Assembly (NCBI GenBank): GCA_020881915.1
Contig: JAJFPB010000002.1
Coordinates: 1,302,001-1,366,000 of the forward strand
DNA: 64,000 nt
Origin: Paramyrothecium sp. XJ0827
Lineage: Eukaryota; Ascomycota; Sordariomycetes; Hypocreales; Stachybotryaceae
Reading direction: 5' to 3'
Positions 12,656 through 23,632 of the stretch are shown piece after piece. The position numbers were made by a program, and so were the translations under genes. The stretch's first letter is position 1; each line of letters opens with the position of its first letter. The notes below the pieces were generated by a model. It did no database searches. It was not told the origin of the DNA and saw only the letters and a list, made by a program, of their open reading frames with translations.

Positions 12656-13562
12656 GATGGGCGAGACGAGAATGCGGTTGTTGGAAGCGAGTTCACTTTG
12701 AAGTGGTGAGCTCTGGTGTTACAACTTATAACTTGTGTAGAGTTAAGGAAGTGAAAGCACACTCCAATTGAGCTCTTCTTATCTACAAACTGCAGGGACT
12801 CTAAAGTTGGCCAACAAGCGACAACAATTTCCATGAGGAGCACAAAAACAACATCAGGCCATTTTTTCCCTGGAAAAGATGATATGCTTATGCCGCATAG
12901 GCTCTCGTGCAGGAGGACGCCGAGCTACGGCTGCACGCCCGAGGGTGAGGTGGGGTCGAGGGTGTGGTGACGTCGCCCTGTCGCCCAGTCGCCCACTTCG
13001 CTTTCGCGGGATGGACGAGAATGACGGGCTCGAACGTTCCCAAATTAGCCGAAAGTCTATTTACGTCAACGGGGGGTCATCAGCTGGAGAGTCGTGGCAG
13101 GCTTGGCGAATGGGGGAGTGCAGTCCGACTCCGCGAACCCGGGGTTTTGTTTTATATTAAAGTAGATAACGAGACCGAGGCAACGGGGCGCTGTGATGGA
13201 CTGGCCCACGTCGTCGGGGCCGAATGCGGGAATTGCCGGTGGGCGATCGGGGACCGGCGGCATGGCCGGAGGTCGAAAATCGGCGCCAGCTACGTCCGAA
13301 AATCGTGTTCATTCTGCTCCCGGTCATCTGAAAACATTGCCTAGCCGAGCCGGTACTGCTCGCCGCCAAACCCGATCAGCTTCCTCAATACGTCTGCCAA
13401 CACGTCTGCCAACCACAAAAAAGCATAGCCGCGACTCAAGAAGTCCTCCATCAAATTCAACTGCTCACCATGAAACTCATCCACCTACATTTTTTGCATC
13501 TTCAATCAGTCTGAAAACCCTAATATATCCTCCCACCCATCAAGTGAGATACTGTCCTGAGC
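12656..13562. other. Intergenic, upstream of D-lactate dehydrogenase
   Basis: About 900 bases between the start of the dehydrogenase gene (minus strand) and the end of the CCCH zinc-finger gene (minus strand). It should hold the dehydrogenase promoter and the 3' region of the other gene. Small direct repeats of the type CGTCTGCCAACA occur near 13382-13410. No gene is seen. Confidence 0.5.
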
Positions 13563-15032
13563 TCACGCCTCGTCCTGCCCGTATTGGCCGTGACCATATA
13601 CGCACATGGGATCGTGACAACCCGTCCCCGGCTTTTCATGTCGCCTACAGCCCTGCTGTCGAGCCACCCACCACAGCGCGTCAAACTCACGGTCCGACAG
13701 GGTTCGATGGATGTGGCTTTGTTTACAACCTGCGCAACATCCGCGGAGGTACCAGAAAAAACACAGGCCTCCCTTCCGGAGCCTCTCAACAATGGCCTTG
13801 TCTGGCTGTAATGGCTTGTCGACCCGGCGCCCCGTCCCGTCATACAGAACCGGACCAAGCCTATGTGATTGAACCACCCTTCCGGGGCCGTTCGAATTCA
13901 CCCACAGGCTCGCCGGCACCGCCGTTTGGACGGTTACAGGCTGCTGTCCATTGCTGGCGAACTTGTTTGCTGCATCGTGTCTCATGCCTCTGCCTCCCCA
14001 GGCTGGAGCCGGCGGGCTCGTCGACACTGGTTTTCTCGTCTGCCCCGTGAACACTTCGTCAAGCTTCATGCTTTTGAGGCCCAGATTCTTCATTCCAGTC
14101 GGCAACGGGCTCCCCTCCAACAGGCTGATTCGTTCCGCAACCACCGCATCGCTAACAAATCCCGACAGGTACGAAGCGTACCCATCGTCATGTCCGCATG
14201 CAAGTATGATGTGCTTGCACTGGAAACTCTCCACGAAAAACTTAATGAATTCTGCCGCGGAAAACGTGAGCATAATCTGAACAAAGTAGCGACAGAGGTG
14301 TGGAGGATGACGATCAAAACAAACGAAGAAGGAACATGCAATAATCACCTCTGACTTTGTTATCAGCCCGCTCTTTACCGGCACCAACATCTATGAGCTC
14401 GAAGAACGCCCTGCGATTGTTGAATCCCGCAAAGAAAGCTCTCAGCTGGTCACGGTCTTGCAGCCTGCTATCACGCACCAGCGCGCCGGCCAAACCGTCG
14501 ACGTTTGCGAAACCCTTCACCAATATGTCGACATTCTCGGAAATGCCGTCGACTTCCCGCAGGTAATCCTTCAAGCCACGATGGAGCGCGTCAGCGGCCT
14601 CTACACCGCCCTCTTCGCCCTTGACAAGGTATCTGTCCTGGAACCATCATAGGATCAGTGGTTAGTTCTATGTCTTCCGTCAAATACCCGTCCAACTCAC
14701 GACGTAGCCATCGGCATCGGCATCTACAAGCGCGACGACGAAGGGGCGTTTTCCCTGCTCTTCCATCCTCTCTCTGCACGCACGGAGCTCTTCTTGTATA
14801 TTTCGCCTTCCGTACTTATCGCTTTCAAGGTCAAGTATCGTTCGATTTAATGCAGCCTTTGTCTCGTCTAAATCCTTCAGAAGTTCCTGTCGTCAAAGCT
14901 TGGGATTAGCGACGTGTCGGCAGGATTTTCTAGTGCTAGGTATACCTCAATCAACTCGACCTCGGAAGCACGGATGGACTGGAGTTCAGCAAAACGGGCA
15001 CGGTGTGCCTCCAATTTCCCCGTTTCCGCCAT
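13563..15032 (-). CDS. CCCH zinc-finger protein with N-terminal coiled coil and nuclease-like middle domain
   Basis: Exons (minus strand) are 15032-14946, 14886-14701, 14637-14349 and 14251-13563, giving 416 residues; introns are 59, 63 and 97 nt. Residues 1 to about 85 are helical and probably coiled coil. The middle (about 75-230) has FVVALVDADADGY, GEEGG and LIDVGAGKERADNKVRE, then QCKHIILACGHDDGY, the pattern of a fungal family with an NYN/PIN-like fold (Pfam DUF7923, named from memory). Near the C-terminus come two zinc knuckles, C-x7-C-x3-C-x3-H and C-x9-C-x4-C-x3-H. RNA binding or cleavage is a reasonable guess from the domain pair; no member is known to me with a proven function. The last acceptor was chosen because it alone keeps frame and restores the conserved KVREFIKFF junction. 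Confidence 0.85.
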
Positions 15033-15402
15033 TGTCACACTGCAAGACAGCCGCCACCATGAACACGGTTCTTGAATGAAGGGCGTGAAGGATAGCCCTT
15101 GCCCCGAAAGAATCGATCAGGCACCGGCGGGGTTGCTCGAAAAGGGTTGCTCGACACCAACCAACAGCCAATCAACACGTTGGGGTTTGGTTGCCCTGGA
15201 AAGGCTGTGACAAGTCGTTTCCTTTCTTTTTGCGAAACCTCTGCCTGGTCATCATATCACGTAGGACAACTGGGTAGAAAATGGGCCCGGGTTGCCTGGT
15301 ACAATGGCATTGCTCATCTCTGGAAGTCAATCATTCGGCTCAAAAAGGCCAGAAAATGTAATTCGACCTCGCATTTGCCGCTATGCTTCCTTGCGTACGC
15401 TT
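15033..15402. other. Short intergenic gap
   Basis: The 370 bases between the start of the CCCH gene and the stop of the monooxygenase gene, both on the minus strand. It must contain the 3' end of the one and the promoter of the other. No distinct motif was seen. Confidence 0.5.
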
Positions 15403-17738
15403 TCACCGGCTATATGTTCCTCTAATGGTGTAATCCTTCTTGGGTCCCTTGACCGTGTACTCTATGCTCCACTCCCTCAGATTTACAGCCTGAAACGCAA
15501 AGTTGTACTTGACATCATAGTAATCGTCTATGCAGAGGTGACCAGCCTTGGCCGGCCATCCCTTGTCCCGGCCACCAGCTGGCTGCGTAAACTCAATCTC
15601 GTGGAACAGATAGTCGGCACGCTTCTGGTCCTCCGGCTTGACGAACCACACGCTGAGCACCTCGCGCACGTCGTCGTAGCGCCAGACGTACCGACGGCTT
15701 GCCCTGAAGCCGAAGCCATGCTGCGTCTTGAACTCGCCCTCTTCGATGTACAGGTACTCCAGCCCTGTGGTATCGGGTTCGGAGGGCTTGCCGTTGCCTG
15801 AGACACACTGCAAGCCTTCCGCGGTCTTTTCGCGCAGGAGAAACTGAGCTGTACCGCTGAAGTGGCCACTCGGATGTGAGGGAAGCTTGCTGTCCAGGTC
15901 CCGCTCCAGCTTCCATGTACCCAGCAGACTCCGAAAGACAGCGCGAGGAACGAATCGCGGAGTCGTGAGGCCATCAACGGCCACTTTCTGCATATCTTCG
16001 AGCAGTAGCCGCGCCTCATTCAGAGCCTCCTCGCTGTCAGCTGGATCTGGAAACCTAGCTGGTGTAAGCATCTCAAGAGGAAGGTTGTTATGAGGCAGAT
16101 TAGGCACGTTGCCATCTGGAAGTGTGAGTGCATCCAGCGACAGAGCCTGCGTAAATTCCTGCATCAGCCAGAGGTAGTCGCCCATGGGAAATTGTGAGAC
16201 GCGAGGGTCATCGCGCAGCTTGAGAACTCGCTGAATGGAGTCATCTGCATCGATCTTTTCTTGCAGAGCCTGCTCCAATGGCGAGCCTCTGCTTGATGCC
16301 GTCCACAAACGTGCTAGGAAGCGAGCCTGCATTTGCATGACCCCCCAGTATGGTGACCTGTAGAAGCCAACAAATCCCAAGCCTGGCACATCTGGGTGAT
16401 GCGTACCGTGAAACTTTAATGCCAATGGCTGATCCACATGCCGTGGTGAGTGATGCATCTTCTCAAGAATGTCGTTGGGTAGGAAGTCCAGACACGGCGA
16501 CGGGTCAAAGCCAGTGGCAATGACCACCGCGGCAATGTTCTCAATCTTTTCACCCGTCGGAGCAAGTACAGCTGTGTCATTTTCAAGAGACTCAACTTTG
16601 CCTTTTGACAGAGTGATCAGCCCCGAGCGAATAAACTCGCAGTACCAGTCGCTCACGGCCAGATAGGACTGTTGAGAGCGGTCTTCATCATTCGCCTTCA
16701 GCAGGGGAGAAAACTCGGCCTGCGAAGTGCCAAGCGCTCGCTCGTAAATCCCGTGAAACGTTCTTGCTGCCTCCTCCGTAATGTGTCCCTGGCCGTTGGT
16801 CAGGGGCGCAGGTCTGTTGTTGAGATTATAGGAAGAAAAGTCCAAAGGCAAGAAGGGTGCGGCAGCTGCCCCAGGCTGGATATCTGTTAGTTCAAGCAGC
16901 ATCTTCTGGTACTGCGCACTCACCTCAGTCGTCGTGTGTAGAGGGAAGACCCAGATAGGACGTTGGATGACATGGTGGATGGTGTAGTTCTCAACGTCTG
17001 GTATGTCGGATTTGTAGGGAGCGTGTGCAGCGGCAGAGAGATGCGAAGCAATGGTACCGGCGATTTCAACCCCTGACATTTGACCTCCAACTATCAAGAT
17101 CTTACCCCCGGTTTGCCGGTCCTGCGGTAAGAGGTTCTTGAGATCCCTGTACTGGCTGCTATGAATGACTGGTATTGATTGAGTTTGGGCCAGTGGCCCT
17201 GGAATGATGGGCTTCCCAAAGAATCCAGAAGCAATGAGGAGGTGATCAAAATGTCGCTCATCCCGGCCCTTTTCGGACTCGATGCTTACAGCCCAGGCTG
17301 ATGATGAGCCATCGGTTCTCTCGGCCTTGACAACTTTGCTACCAAGTTGCAAGTCGAAGCCTGGGTTGCCGGCCAAGTAACGATCATGGTAGCGCTGCAG
17401 ATAACGACCGACCATCCAAGCAGGGGGCAGCTGCGGCGCGCCATCATCCCAGGCCAGATCACTGAACTGCACGGTGTGCTTGCTCTGGTTGGCCAGCATG
17501 AGCGGATGCACCTGGCGGTGGGTGTCCGTTTGAGAGAGCGGCCACAAGCCGCCGATCGCAGGCTGGGCGTCGAAGACGGTGACCTTGAACTCGCCTTTTG
17601 GAGCATTGTGGAGGAAAGTCTTGGCCGCGACGAGACCGGACGGGCCAGCCCCTGGATAACTCATCAGTGACTGTGAACGGTAATGCGTATCCCGTAGCAC
17701 ATGGCGAGCTTACCGACGATGCACACAGATTTAGCCAT
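15403..17738 (-). CDS. FMO-type flavin monooxygenase fused to a C-terminal DUF6314-like domain
   Basis: Exons are 17738-17714 and 17651-15403 with a 62-nt intron; 757 residues. The short first exon is needed: it supplies MAKSVCIVG and completes the FAD-binding GAGPSG at residues 9-14. A second Rossmann motif, GGQMSG, lies at 197-202 and the ATGFDPSP signature near 400. These mark an NADPH/FAD-dependent monooxygenase of the FMO class, which oxygenates soft nucleophiles such as N or S. Residues from about 583 to 757 are unrelated to FMOs: SLLGTWKLERDLDSK opens a beta-rich, aromatic domain ending in KKDYTIRGTYSR, resembling DUF6314. That domain's role is unknown; a lipocalin-like binding fold would fit. 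The reading frame is continuous across the fusion, so it is not an annotation artefact. Substrate unknown. Confidence 0.88.
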
Positions 17739-18943
17739 GGTTTGCAGAAAGCTATTGGCGCGACATAGACTCATACAGAAGAAAGGGCCTCACAACTGCG
17801 GAGCCGCTCGTTACAGTACGTCTCCACCCGAGTTCACGGCTCCCACGAAGCTATGCAAGTGCTAAGGGGAAGCTAAATCGATCGAATGAGCTAGGCTGTC
17901 AACAAGCAATGGACCAGAAGCAAGGAATTATGAGGCCAAGGTATATCAGAATTCGAGATTGCGAGACCAATCTACTATCTGGCCTCTCACCTCGACAGTG
18001 GGAGCCGTCAGCTTAGGCCGAATGAGGCAGAAAACATCCAAGCGCTGGGTGCACGGTAAGCTCAGGCTTGTGCTGATGCTCGTGCTGGTGCTTTTACTGG
18101 CGCTGGTGTTTGGGAGGGCGGCGTTCCTCGGCATCTTCCGCCGTCCTCCGAGCGTTTCGGCGGAGAGGAATACTGCTTTGCTTATGTAACACATCAAAGA
18201 GCTCCCCTCTACAGAGGTACCGTCCCTCAAACCCCTGCTAGAAAAAAAGAACCCTGACTGATGTCTTTCGGCAAGGTACCTGAAGCGCGGTTCGGAACTT
18301 GACAGCTGCCACCAAGCTTCGCTGCTTCGGTAACGGTGCGGCGGATGCAAGGGTACCTACGGACAAGGGCAAGGGGCATAGCACTGTATACAGCACAATA
18401 AACCCACGCTACAGCACAATGTAGGTAGATTGAGCCAACATCCTGTGTCGATCACTTTAATTCCCAGCACAGCCCTGCCGAGAACGACGCCAAGTCCTTC
18501 TCACCCATGGATACGAAGTCAAGCCCGTCACAATACCTTGGCAAGGATGTGAGGTGCTTTCGATGGTTTTGACGAGCGACCTGAAAGTCCTCGGACTGGG
18601 CCCGAGTCGATGCAAGCTTCAGGCAGATCCCCTCTCACGCTGCCTGTCAAGCAGCGGGTGGGGTTGGAGCTACTGCAGAGACACAAGAGACATGCCACAT
18701 ATGGCGTCATCTGTTCGCAGTTCCCGCGTCCTACACGCCCTACCAAAGCTTCGAGACGGATGTGTAGCTTCAGCCTTGTATAAGACACAGCTTCTCCGCA
18801 GACCCCAATCAAGCTTTGGTCTGAAGCATACATACCTTACCATCCGCCTGATCGTGATTGAAAGGCCAGACTTTCGCAATTGTTCAACGTCCACGAATTA
18901 ACTGAACTCACCGAACCCGCAACTCCTTCCCATACTTCTCGCA
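17739..18943. other. Divergent intergenic region
   Basis: About 1.2 kb between two divergently transcribed genes, the monooxygenase on the minus strand and the NAD(P)-binding protein on the plus strand, so both promoters lie here. Three GGTACC elements occur at 18216-18221, 18275-18281 and 18352-18358. A 76-codon plus-strand frame (17959-18189) with a leucine/valine-rich centre exists but comes from a low-complexity GCTGGTGCT run and has no independent support. Confidence 0.5.
18779..18784 (+). promoter_or_regulatory. Possible TATA box of the NAD(P)-binding protein gene
   Basis: TATAAG lies 160 bases before the start codon at 18944, on the correct strand. A plausible but weak core promoter call. 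Confidence 0.35.
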
Positions 18944-19874
18944 ATGGCTTCTCGACACGTTCTTCTCATCGGCGGCCACGGCAAGGTCGCCCAGCTCCTG
19001 ACGCCTCTCCTTCTGCAGCGCTCGTGGACCGTCACCAGCGTCATCCGCGCCCAGGAGCAAGCCCCCACCATCGAGAAGCTGGGCGCTGGGAAGCCCGGCA
19101 AGCTCAACGTCCTGATCCGCAGCCTCGAGGACATCAACTCCCAGGACCACGCCGCCGGCATCCTGAATGAGGTCAAGCCCGACTACGTTGCCTGGAGTGC
19201 TGGTCAGTCTTGTGCGGTGCTCAATGAATAGGCGCACTGGAAATGCTCACATCGAATCGTCGTAGGCGCTGGAGGCAAGGGTGGTCCCGAGATGGTATGC
19301 TGTAACGCTTCGCTGCTCAGTTGCAGCTCCGAGTTACCACTCACTCGCTGACAAACGCAATCAACAGACCTTCAAGATCGACCGCGACGTCGCCATCCAC
19401 TTCATCCGCGCAGCCGCCGCCACCCCCTCCGTCACCCGCTTCCTTCTGATCTCCTATAACGGCTCCCGCCGCAACGCCGCCCCTTGGTACGCCCCTGGCG
19501 ACTGGGACGACTACAACAAAAACGTCAACAACGGCGTTCTCGCCACCTACTACAAAGCCAAGATCGCCGCCGACGAGGCCCTCTACGAAGCTTCCCGCGC
19601 CAGCGACAGCCTCGTCGGCATCGACCTGCGCCCCGCATTCCTGACTTCCGAGCCCGCCGGCAAGGTTGCCCTCGGCGCCGAAAATGTACCAATCAATGGC
19701 CAGGTGAGCCGCGAGGCCGTCGCCAAGACGGCGGATGCGCTGCTGGCAGCCGAGGGTGTCAAGAACACCTGGCTGGACCTCGTCGATGGCGACGAGGAAA
19801 TTGAGGCGGCCGTCCAGAGGGTTGTCAGGGACAAAGTCAATTCTGCGAAGGGCGAGCCCATCTACAACTTGTAG
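18944..19874 (+). CDS. NAD(P)-binding Rossmann protein, atypical SDR (NAD(P)H-binding family)
   Basis: Exons are 18944-19202, 19266-19294 and 19368-19874; the middle exon has only 29 nt; introns are 63 and 73 nt; 264 residues. The N-terminus HVLLIGGHGKVAQLL is a GxxGxxG-type dinucleotide site of extended or atypical SDRs (PF13460-like, as in yeast YMR090W). The chain continues with DYVAWSAGAGGKGG across the first junction, RFLLISYNGSRR as the strand-4/5 region, and YYKAKIAADEALY, where the Tyr-x3-Lys pair takes the usual SDR catalytic position. The C-terminus RDKVNSAKGEPIYNL is short. It probably reduces or senses a small substrate with NAD(P)H in the cytosol; the substrate is unknown. Start is the first Met, directly before the nucleotide motif. 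Confidence 0.88.
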
Positions 19875-20512
19875 ATGGTAAAGAGATGAGTAGTTACGCG
19901 TTAATGATTTGCGATGGTAAAGTCAAATTCTTGTTGTTTGCACGAGGTGCCGTATTCTACAAAAGTTAATTCTTCCATTCTGTTACAGCAAGATGCCTCT
20001 TCTGAACGCCTCTATCCCTATCCGTGTGCCAATTTCCTGCAACAATAATTTCCGAAAGATGCTGCTTGCTCAAACTGTGCACTACATTGTTGAGCATCGC
20101 AAATCTTCTTCCGCGCCCTGATCAATGTAGTTCGTCGTGGACCACAGCCTTCGTGACCCATCTCCCTTAAGCAAAATTATCCACTTCTCTTTAGCAAAAT
20201 TATCCACCTCCCTGAAGCAGATCATCCACCTCTCCAAACCAATTCCTCTCTTACTGAGCCGTGCCTCCTTCACTCTTGTTGATAAGTGCTGAGATGGCCA
20301 CATCAGCTCTAGTTGAGCCGAATTTGGAGCTCAAAGTCATCACTCTCAGGACGCATGGGCATTCCGAGCCGGCTGCCAGGGCTTTCTAGGGGCTGAAAGA
20401 GGCCTCGCCTGTTCCCATTCGCATCAAGCACGTTGCTTAGTCGCCTACCTCGCCGGCTTCGTTTGCCCCAGTGCTTTGCCTTGAGAGCCACCCATTCCTC
20501 CCGAACCAACCT
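19875..20512. other. Convergent intergenic region with a short tandem repeat
   Basis: About 640 bases between the convergent NAD(P)-binding protein and GPCR genes. It should hold both 3' untranslated regions. The only structure seen is a three-unit tandem repeat at 20167-20238, listed separately. Confidence 0.55.
20167..20238. repeat. Tandem repeat, three degenerate ~23-nt units
   Basis: The core AGCAAAATTATCCACYTC occurs twice in a row and is followed by a more diverged copy, AGCAGATCATCCACCTC. Units are about 22-26 bases. It lies between two convergent genes, about 300 bases beyond one stop and 275 beyond the other. Confidence 0.7.
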
Positions 20513-21952
20513 CTAGCTTGTCGTGAAGTAAATAATGGTGTTCCATACCCCCTGCAAAGGCAGCACACAACCACTCGCGACGCTGAGCTCGAAGCTGATT
20601 CTTCCGTCGTGCCATAGGCTGTAGAGTCTGTTGACTGAGCTTGGAGTCCACGTAATCAAGACGGCAAAGGCAAAGATGAAACTGGTGCGAAGGTACGCCA
20701 TTTTGACAGGATCAAAACGCCTGATTCGAGAACGAACACTTCCGCACGTGTTCTTGATTTGAGCACGAATGCTTCCGCACGTGTCTTTGATTCGTTCCAT
20801 AAGACTCTTGCGCGGGGGTGGTCGATAATTTGAAGTGCAGGTTGTTTCGAATTGCCTAGAAATGTGGTTCGAAGCACCAGTGTGCTCATCCTGTGGCGTG
20901 GAATTCCAGGTAGGGTCACAAACTCCATTTGGGAAACGACTGTGAACCGCTGAAGGGAGCGTCAAAGCATCCTTCGACTCCCTGCGTGCCGGCGTCCTTG
21001 TCACATGAATTTCGGTGACAACGGTGCAGTAGATGCCCGGCCGGTGAGTCAGGCCCTGTGAAATGTGGTCAGGGACGTGTCTGTGAGCGAAGGTATTCAC
21101 AAAACCGAGAAGTTTTCATTCACAAACCTCCTCTGTAGAGTCTATCCCACCGCTCTTCGGATCTCGCTCGCTCTTCTCGTGCTGCCCGGAGCTTGTATAG
21201 GTCACGTTTTTGAGCTGATTACGATGATGGAAAACGTGATAGCCAACGGCAATGTAGATGAGGAGGGACAGCAGAATGCAAGTCCAGATGGGAATGTAGT
21301 ACGAGTAAATGCGAACCAGGCTCCACTCCGAACTGATCCAACACCAGATCTACCGTGGGCGTGAGTGACGGCGTTGAAGTAGGGGGGCTAAGGATAGGCT
21401 CACCGCCGCGCTGCCGAAAATGGGACCTCGTGGATCGCCACGGATGGACACGAGCGTAACAGCTGGGATCAAAGGCCCTCCATAACAGACAAGGCAGTAG
21501 AACCAAGCGTATTTCTTGAAGGCAGTTGGGTTGACGTTGCAGAAAAAGACCAGAAAGACATTGAGCGACATGGCAAAGGACCACCAGGGGTCGGACTGCA
21601 TGAACCTGTACCAGCAGCATCAGTATCAGGCCCAAAGATCATCGGGGTATTCTGACTGAACCTACCATTCGAAGAAGAAGGCCTGTGCCTGGCATAGACT
21701 AGAGTTTTCGCCCTTCTCAACACCATCATACCTAATCATGGAGGCGATGCAGGCTCCAACGTTGGCGATACACGCGCAGAGAAGAAAGAGGTTGGGAGTC
21801 GTGCGGAGCTTCTCGAACACGATGAATGAGAGAATCGTGATGGAAACAGCTACCATGGAGAGTCCAGCTCCGACTCTCTCGATCCTGATGAGGATGTCAA
21901 CCTGGCTGGGAGCGAGGGAGGAGACATCCTCCCAACCGGGCGGGAGGACCAT
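20513..21952 (-). CDS. Class V cAMP-receptor-like GPCR (Dicty_CAR family)
   Basis: Seven-helix receptor of the fungal cAMP-receptor-like class, presumed to act at the plasma membrane through a heterotrimeric G protein. Exons (minus strand) are 21952-21666, 21605-21404, 21349-21128 and 21055-20513; introns are 60, 54 and 72 nt; 417 residues. The start MVLPPGWEDVSSL is a short extracellular tail before helix 1; an upstream in-frame Met would add 72 implausible residues. Conserved stretches include DPWWSFAMSLNVFLVFF (helix 3), YGGPLIPAVTLVSIRGD (helix 4), IWCWISSEWSLVRIYSYYIP (helix 5) and, near the C-terminus, LITWTPSSVNRLYSLW (helices 6-7). Between helices 5 and 6 is a long loop with two tandem copies of an IK(D/N)TCGS(I/V)R unit. 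The ligand of this class is unproven; glucose or cAMP sensing is often suggested. Helix 7 is almost at the stop, so there is hardly any cytosolic tail. Confidence 0.9.
20723..20788 (-). repeat. 33-nt tandem duplication inside the GPCR gene
   Basis: Two adjacent 33-base units (20723-20755 and 20756-20788), differing at a handful of positions, encode the successive elements IKDTCGSIRAQ and IKNTCGSVRSR in the third cytosolic loop of the receptor. Confidence 0.75.
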
Positions 21953-23632
21953 GATGGAGTGACGAGGGAAGGTTTGATTGTCTTCTGAGTTTGCTTTGCA
22001 AAGAAGATAGAAGACGGAATAGAGATGATGATCAAATGGTGTAGGAGCCCAGTGGAAGTAGGCGCCAAGGTGGTCAGGTTTGATGCTTCTCGTTCTGAGG
22101 AGAAAGTGAGAATGCAACAAGTTTAGATGGCGCTTCCGAATGATTCGTTGCCCCAATGCCACGAGCAAATCGATGACAGCCGGCAGCCATTGTTTACAAG
22201 TGAACGTCGAGGAGCGTCATGTGACTGTAGGAGTAGAGGTGCCGACAGCTGTCTGGCCGGCATTTTGTTTTGAAGCCATTAGATTTCCTCGCCTGAGCTC
22301 CAACTGGCTGCAGACAGCAGAGATTTTTACGCACCCAGTTGCTTTTGTACGAGTATCCTCCGTTCTTTGCCCTGCCCTCGAGGCTGCTGAGTCTGGCACA
22401 TCTTAAGATGCTGGGGATTGTTTTGTATATACAATTCCAACATGTCTGACCGCTCGCCTCCCCGGTACTTGTCTCTTCAGATGTACGTTACTTCAATTGG
22501 GACGTATCGGCTACCACAGCCTTGAGCAGTGAGGTGGGAAAGTGGACGAAAGGACTTCAAAAGGCACACGAAATATTCCTTCATAACAGAGCTTTCAGGA
22601 GATGTCTCCTTGTCATGAGAGCAGACATTCACAAAACCAGTATACGAGCATTTCCAGCAAACAGACTTGGGCAGACTAACACTAGAGCTTCGCTGCACTG
22701 AAATGCTGGTCAGAGCTAGCCGGACATGCAATTCTCGTGGGCATGGACAACTGCGGTATCCTGTGAAATCTCAAGAAGAGGCTTCTGCCAGGAGTCTAAC
22801 GCTATGGATCTGTGACTATCGTCGTTGCCAAGCCAGGTTTCTCAATGGTTTGGATTATGCGAGTCACTTCATTCTGATTCGTAACAGCTGCAGGTTCACA
22901 AAAAATGCTGTAGAAGTGAACACCATATTGCCGGATGCCATCGCTGTGACGTTGTTTGTGCTTCAGGAGACAGGTCTAGGTCCCAGTCTCGAAATACCAA
23001 GCATGCGAAAAATGTTGGCTCTTGTTATAACTTCTGGTGCAAAAGGAATCTGATGTGCCCAGTCTAGCTTCCGAATAAGTTTATGCTCATTGAGACAAGG
23101 GAAGACGGAAGAAGGCGATACACATTCATCAACAGCACGAGCCAATTTCTGAGCAGATTCAATGACCAAGCCAAACGCACTCATAGCATGGTTCTGCAAA
23201 AGCTGAAGATCTACACGGTGTCCAAGCAGTGCAGTACGGCCTATCTATTCATCAACAAAGGCTTCCTTTGGGTATGGTCCTTGCGTGCGCGTGCTCCGCG
23301 CTTCTCCGGGAAAACCGCCGCCCACTGACTAGCCCGTGCCGAGGTTCGCAGTCAATCTCCGCACCACCAAGCCCCCAGCGCTCGAAACGCCCGAGGATAA
23401 CCGTAAAGGCCGCTGCCTTTCGCCGCGTTCGTGGTCTCCGGTCCGTGGAATTAGACTAACTGCCTTGCCGGGATCCTGGAAGTAGCATAGCTACATAGCC
23501 AGCAATTTCGCGGGACAATTCACAGGACGACGAAGCTCTCGCTCACGTGGCAACCCCTCAATCTTTGATACTCCCTTCTGCCGAAACATATAACCTCAAT
23601 CTCAAACTTCAGCCAATTGCCACCGCGCAATC
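21953..23632. other. Divergent intergenic region
   Basis: About 1.7 kb between the GPCR (minus) and thioesterase (plus) genes. Overlapping short frames exist; a minus-strand frame at 22963-23199 has a protein-like composition but no recognisable domain, no splice partners that extend it, and no support. A CATATAA lies at about 23586, only 45 bases before the thioesterase ATG. Confidence 0.45.

Noticed and set aside
13193..14050. 285-codon plus-strand frame
   Set aside because: Lies opposite the last exon of the CCCH zinc-finger gene and its 3' region; no family features.
17959..18189. 76-codon frame with a hydrophobic centre
   Set aside because: The hydrophobic run comes from a GCTGGTGCT-type simple sequence; no other support for a small membrane protein.
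22963..23199. Minus-strand frame with protein-like composition
   Set aside because: Too short, unrecognised, and no splice partners extend it; could be a relic.
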